In this document: positions 5,098 to 5,696 of the stretch, in pieces
Numbering within the stretch: the first letter of the stretch is position 1
How the letters are laid out: every line of letters starts with the position of its first letter
Origin: Gemmataceae bacterium
Lineage (GTDB): Bacteria > Planctomycetota > Planctomycetia > Gemmatales > Gemmataceae
Direction: 5' to 3'
Length of the DNA: 5,696 bases
Assembly: GCA_947490035.1 (NCBI GenBank)
Contig: CANLGS010000318.1
Location: 1 to 5,696 of the forward strand
Program-made: the position numbers and the translations under genes
Notes under the pieces: generated by a model
The model's database searches: none
Seen by the model: the letters and a program-made list of their open reading frames with translations, nothing else
What the model was told of the DNA's origin: nothing

Positions 5098-5595
5098 CTA
5101 CTTCGGGCTGTACGGGTGCTTGACGGTGTCCTTCGTGGCGGTGATCTCGGCGATCGTCGGCGTGCCGGTCATCGCGCACTTGATGGCCATCTTCGTGGCC
5201 GCGTAGTTGTACTCGAAAATCTTGGTGTCGTCGGTCGCGGCCCAGTGGATGAACACGCCGCACACGATGACGTAATCTTCGGCCTTGCTCGCGGGGATGA
5301 CGCCCTCGACGACGCTGTCCGCGACGGCGCGGCCGACGGCGGCCTGGGCCGGGCCGAACATCTGAACGGCCTGCTTCGCGCCCTTGATGGTGACCTTCGT
5401 AATCATCACCGTGGCCGGCTTGCAGATCAGGTTCGGGGCGATGACCGCGAGCAGGCTGGAGTGGCCCTGGCTCTGGGTCGCGAGCGCGTTAGCGAACGCG
5501 ATCCCGACCGGACCGGTCTTGTCGCCGATGAGCAGGTCGATGTGGGCGATTTCGTTGCCGTCGCCGAACAGACCTTCGCCGATGAACATGGACAT
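5098..5595 (-). CDS. fae: Formaldehyde-activating enzyme
   Basis: This 165-residue protein is predicted to catalyse condensation of formaldehyde with tetrahydromethanopterin to methylene-tetrahydromethanopterin, the entry of the H4MPT-linked formaldehyde oxidation route in the cytoplasm. It aligns by eye with Methylobacterium Fae along its full length: GDGNEIAHIDLLIG (11-24) containing the proposed catalytic His (H18 here), GHSSLLAVIAPNLICKP (44-60), TKVTIKGAKQAVQMFGPAQ (66-84), VEGVIPASKAED (96-107), GVFIHWAATDD (113-123), YNYAATKMAI (129-138) and HPYSPK at the end. Length and motifs are canonical, so this appears to be true Fae rather than a distant paralogue. The start at MSMFIGEG is supported by GAGG 7 nt upstream; Met3 is a less likely alternative. 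No other C1 genes are in the window, so its H4MPT partners must be elsewhere. The stop is TAG, whereas the other complete genes use TGA. Confidence 0.96.
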   Translation of the reverse strand: MSMFIGEGLFGDGNEIAHIDLLIGDKTGPVGIAFANALATQSQGHSSLLAVIAPNLICKPATVMITKVTIKGAKQAVQMFGPAQAAVGRAVADSVVEGVIPASKAEDYVIVCGVFIHWAATDDTKIFEYNYAATKMAIKCAMTGTPTIAEITATKDTVKHPYSPK

Positions 5596-5602
5596 CGTAG
5601 CG

Positions 5603-5606
5603 CCTC
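5603..5606 (-). promoter_or_regulatory. Ribosome binding site of fae
   Basis: GAGG on the minus strand lies 7 nt before the ATG at 5595, good spacing for that start over the ATG two codons later. Confidence 0.5.
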
Positions 5607-5643
5607 GGAGTGTGAAGAGGTAATTCGTGGACCGACGGCGTAG

Positions 5644-5671
5644 ATGGTAGCGGGGCGGCGCGCGAAGGCAA
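5644..5671 (-). promoter_or_regulatory. Possible promoter of fae
   Basis: On the minus strand TTGCCT (5666-5671) is followed after 16 bp by TACCAT (5644-5649), each matching four of six sigma70 consensus positions. It lies about 50 bp upstream of the fae start. Nothing else is recognisable between 5607 and the window end. Confidence 0.25.
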
Positions 5672-5696
5672 CAACCAACGGGAAGAAACCGCGGCG

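Noticed and set aside
3983..5643. Long plus-strand frames opposite the secreted-protein gene and fae
   Set aside because: They are antisense shadows, rich in Arg and Gly, without recognisable motifs; the minus-strand frames are well supported.

Overview
The window looks like a piece of a Planctomycetota chromosome, most likely a Gemmata-like (Gemmataceae) bacterium. This is inferred from four things: very GC-rich coding DNA; a canonical formaldehyde-activating enzyme, which planctomycetes share with methylotrophic proteobacteria; a secreted protein with sequence patterns I associate with Gemmata-type genomes; and start sites that only partly use Shine-Dalgarno sequences. No search was run, so the taxonomy is provisional.

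Layout. At the left edge is the start of a minus-strand gene for an N-acetylglutamate synthase-like protein (arginine synthesis), running off the window. It diverges from a plus-strand thioredoxin reductase gene (trxB) with two lineage-type insertions. trxB converges on a minus-strand two-gene unit, rfbB then rfbA, which makes dTDP-4-keto-6-deoxyglucose from glucose-1-phosphate and dTTP for cell-surface sugar synthesis. Upstream of rfbB lies a good sigma70-like promoter. Further right, also on the minus strand, are a secreted protein of unknown function and fae, the formaldehyde-activating enzyme. Apart from rfbB and rfbA, the genes are not an obvious pathway cluster; they look like ordinary housekeeping and accessory metabolism.

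The unusual content is between the genes. Every one of the five intergenic gaps holds a short-unit, purine-biased repeat, usually as an inverted pair and with a different unit in each gap. They are heptamers (G/C)AAACAC directly before both the argA and trxB starts; a perfect 73-bp inverted repeat between the convergent trxB and rfbA ends; a 33-bp AAGTCGC-type inverted repeat between rfbB and rfbA; a smaller hairpin upstream of rfbB that shares a 21-nt core (20/21 identical) with the 73-bp element; and a GGGTGAA-type inverted repeat plus GCAAGA hexamers between fae and the secreted-protein gene. Some of these repeats touch gene ends: they encode the last residues of rfbB and create false upstream starts for rfbA and the secreted-protein gene. 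No RNA genes, CRISPR arrays, insertion sequences or transposases were seen.
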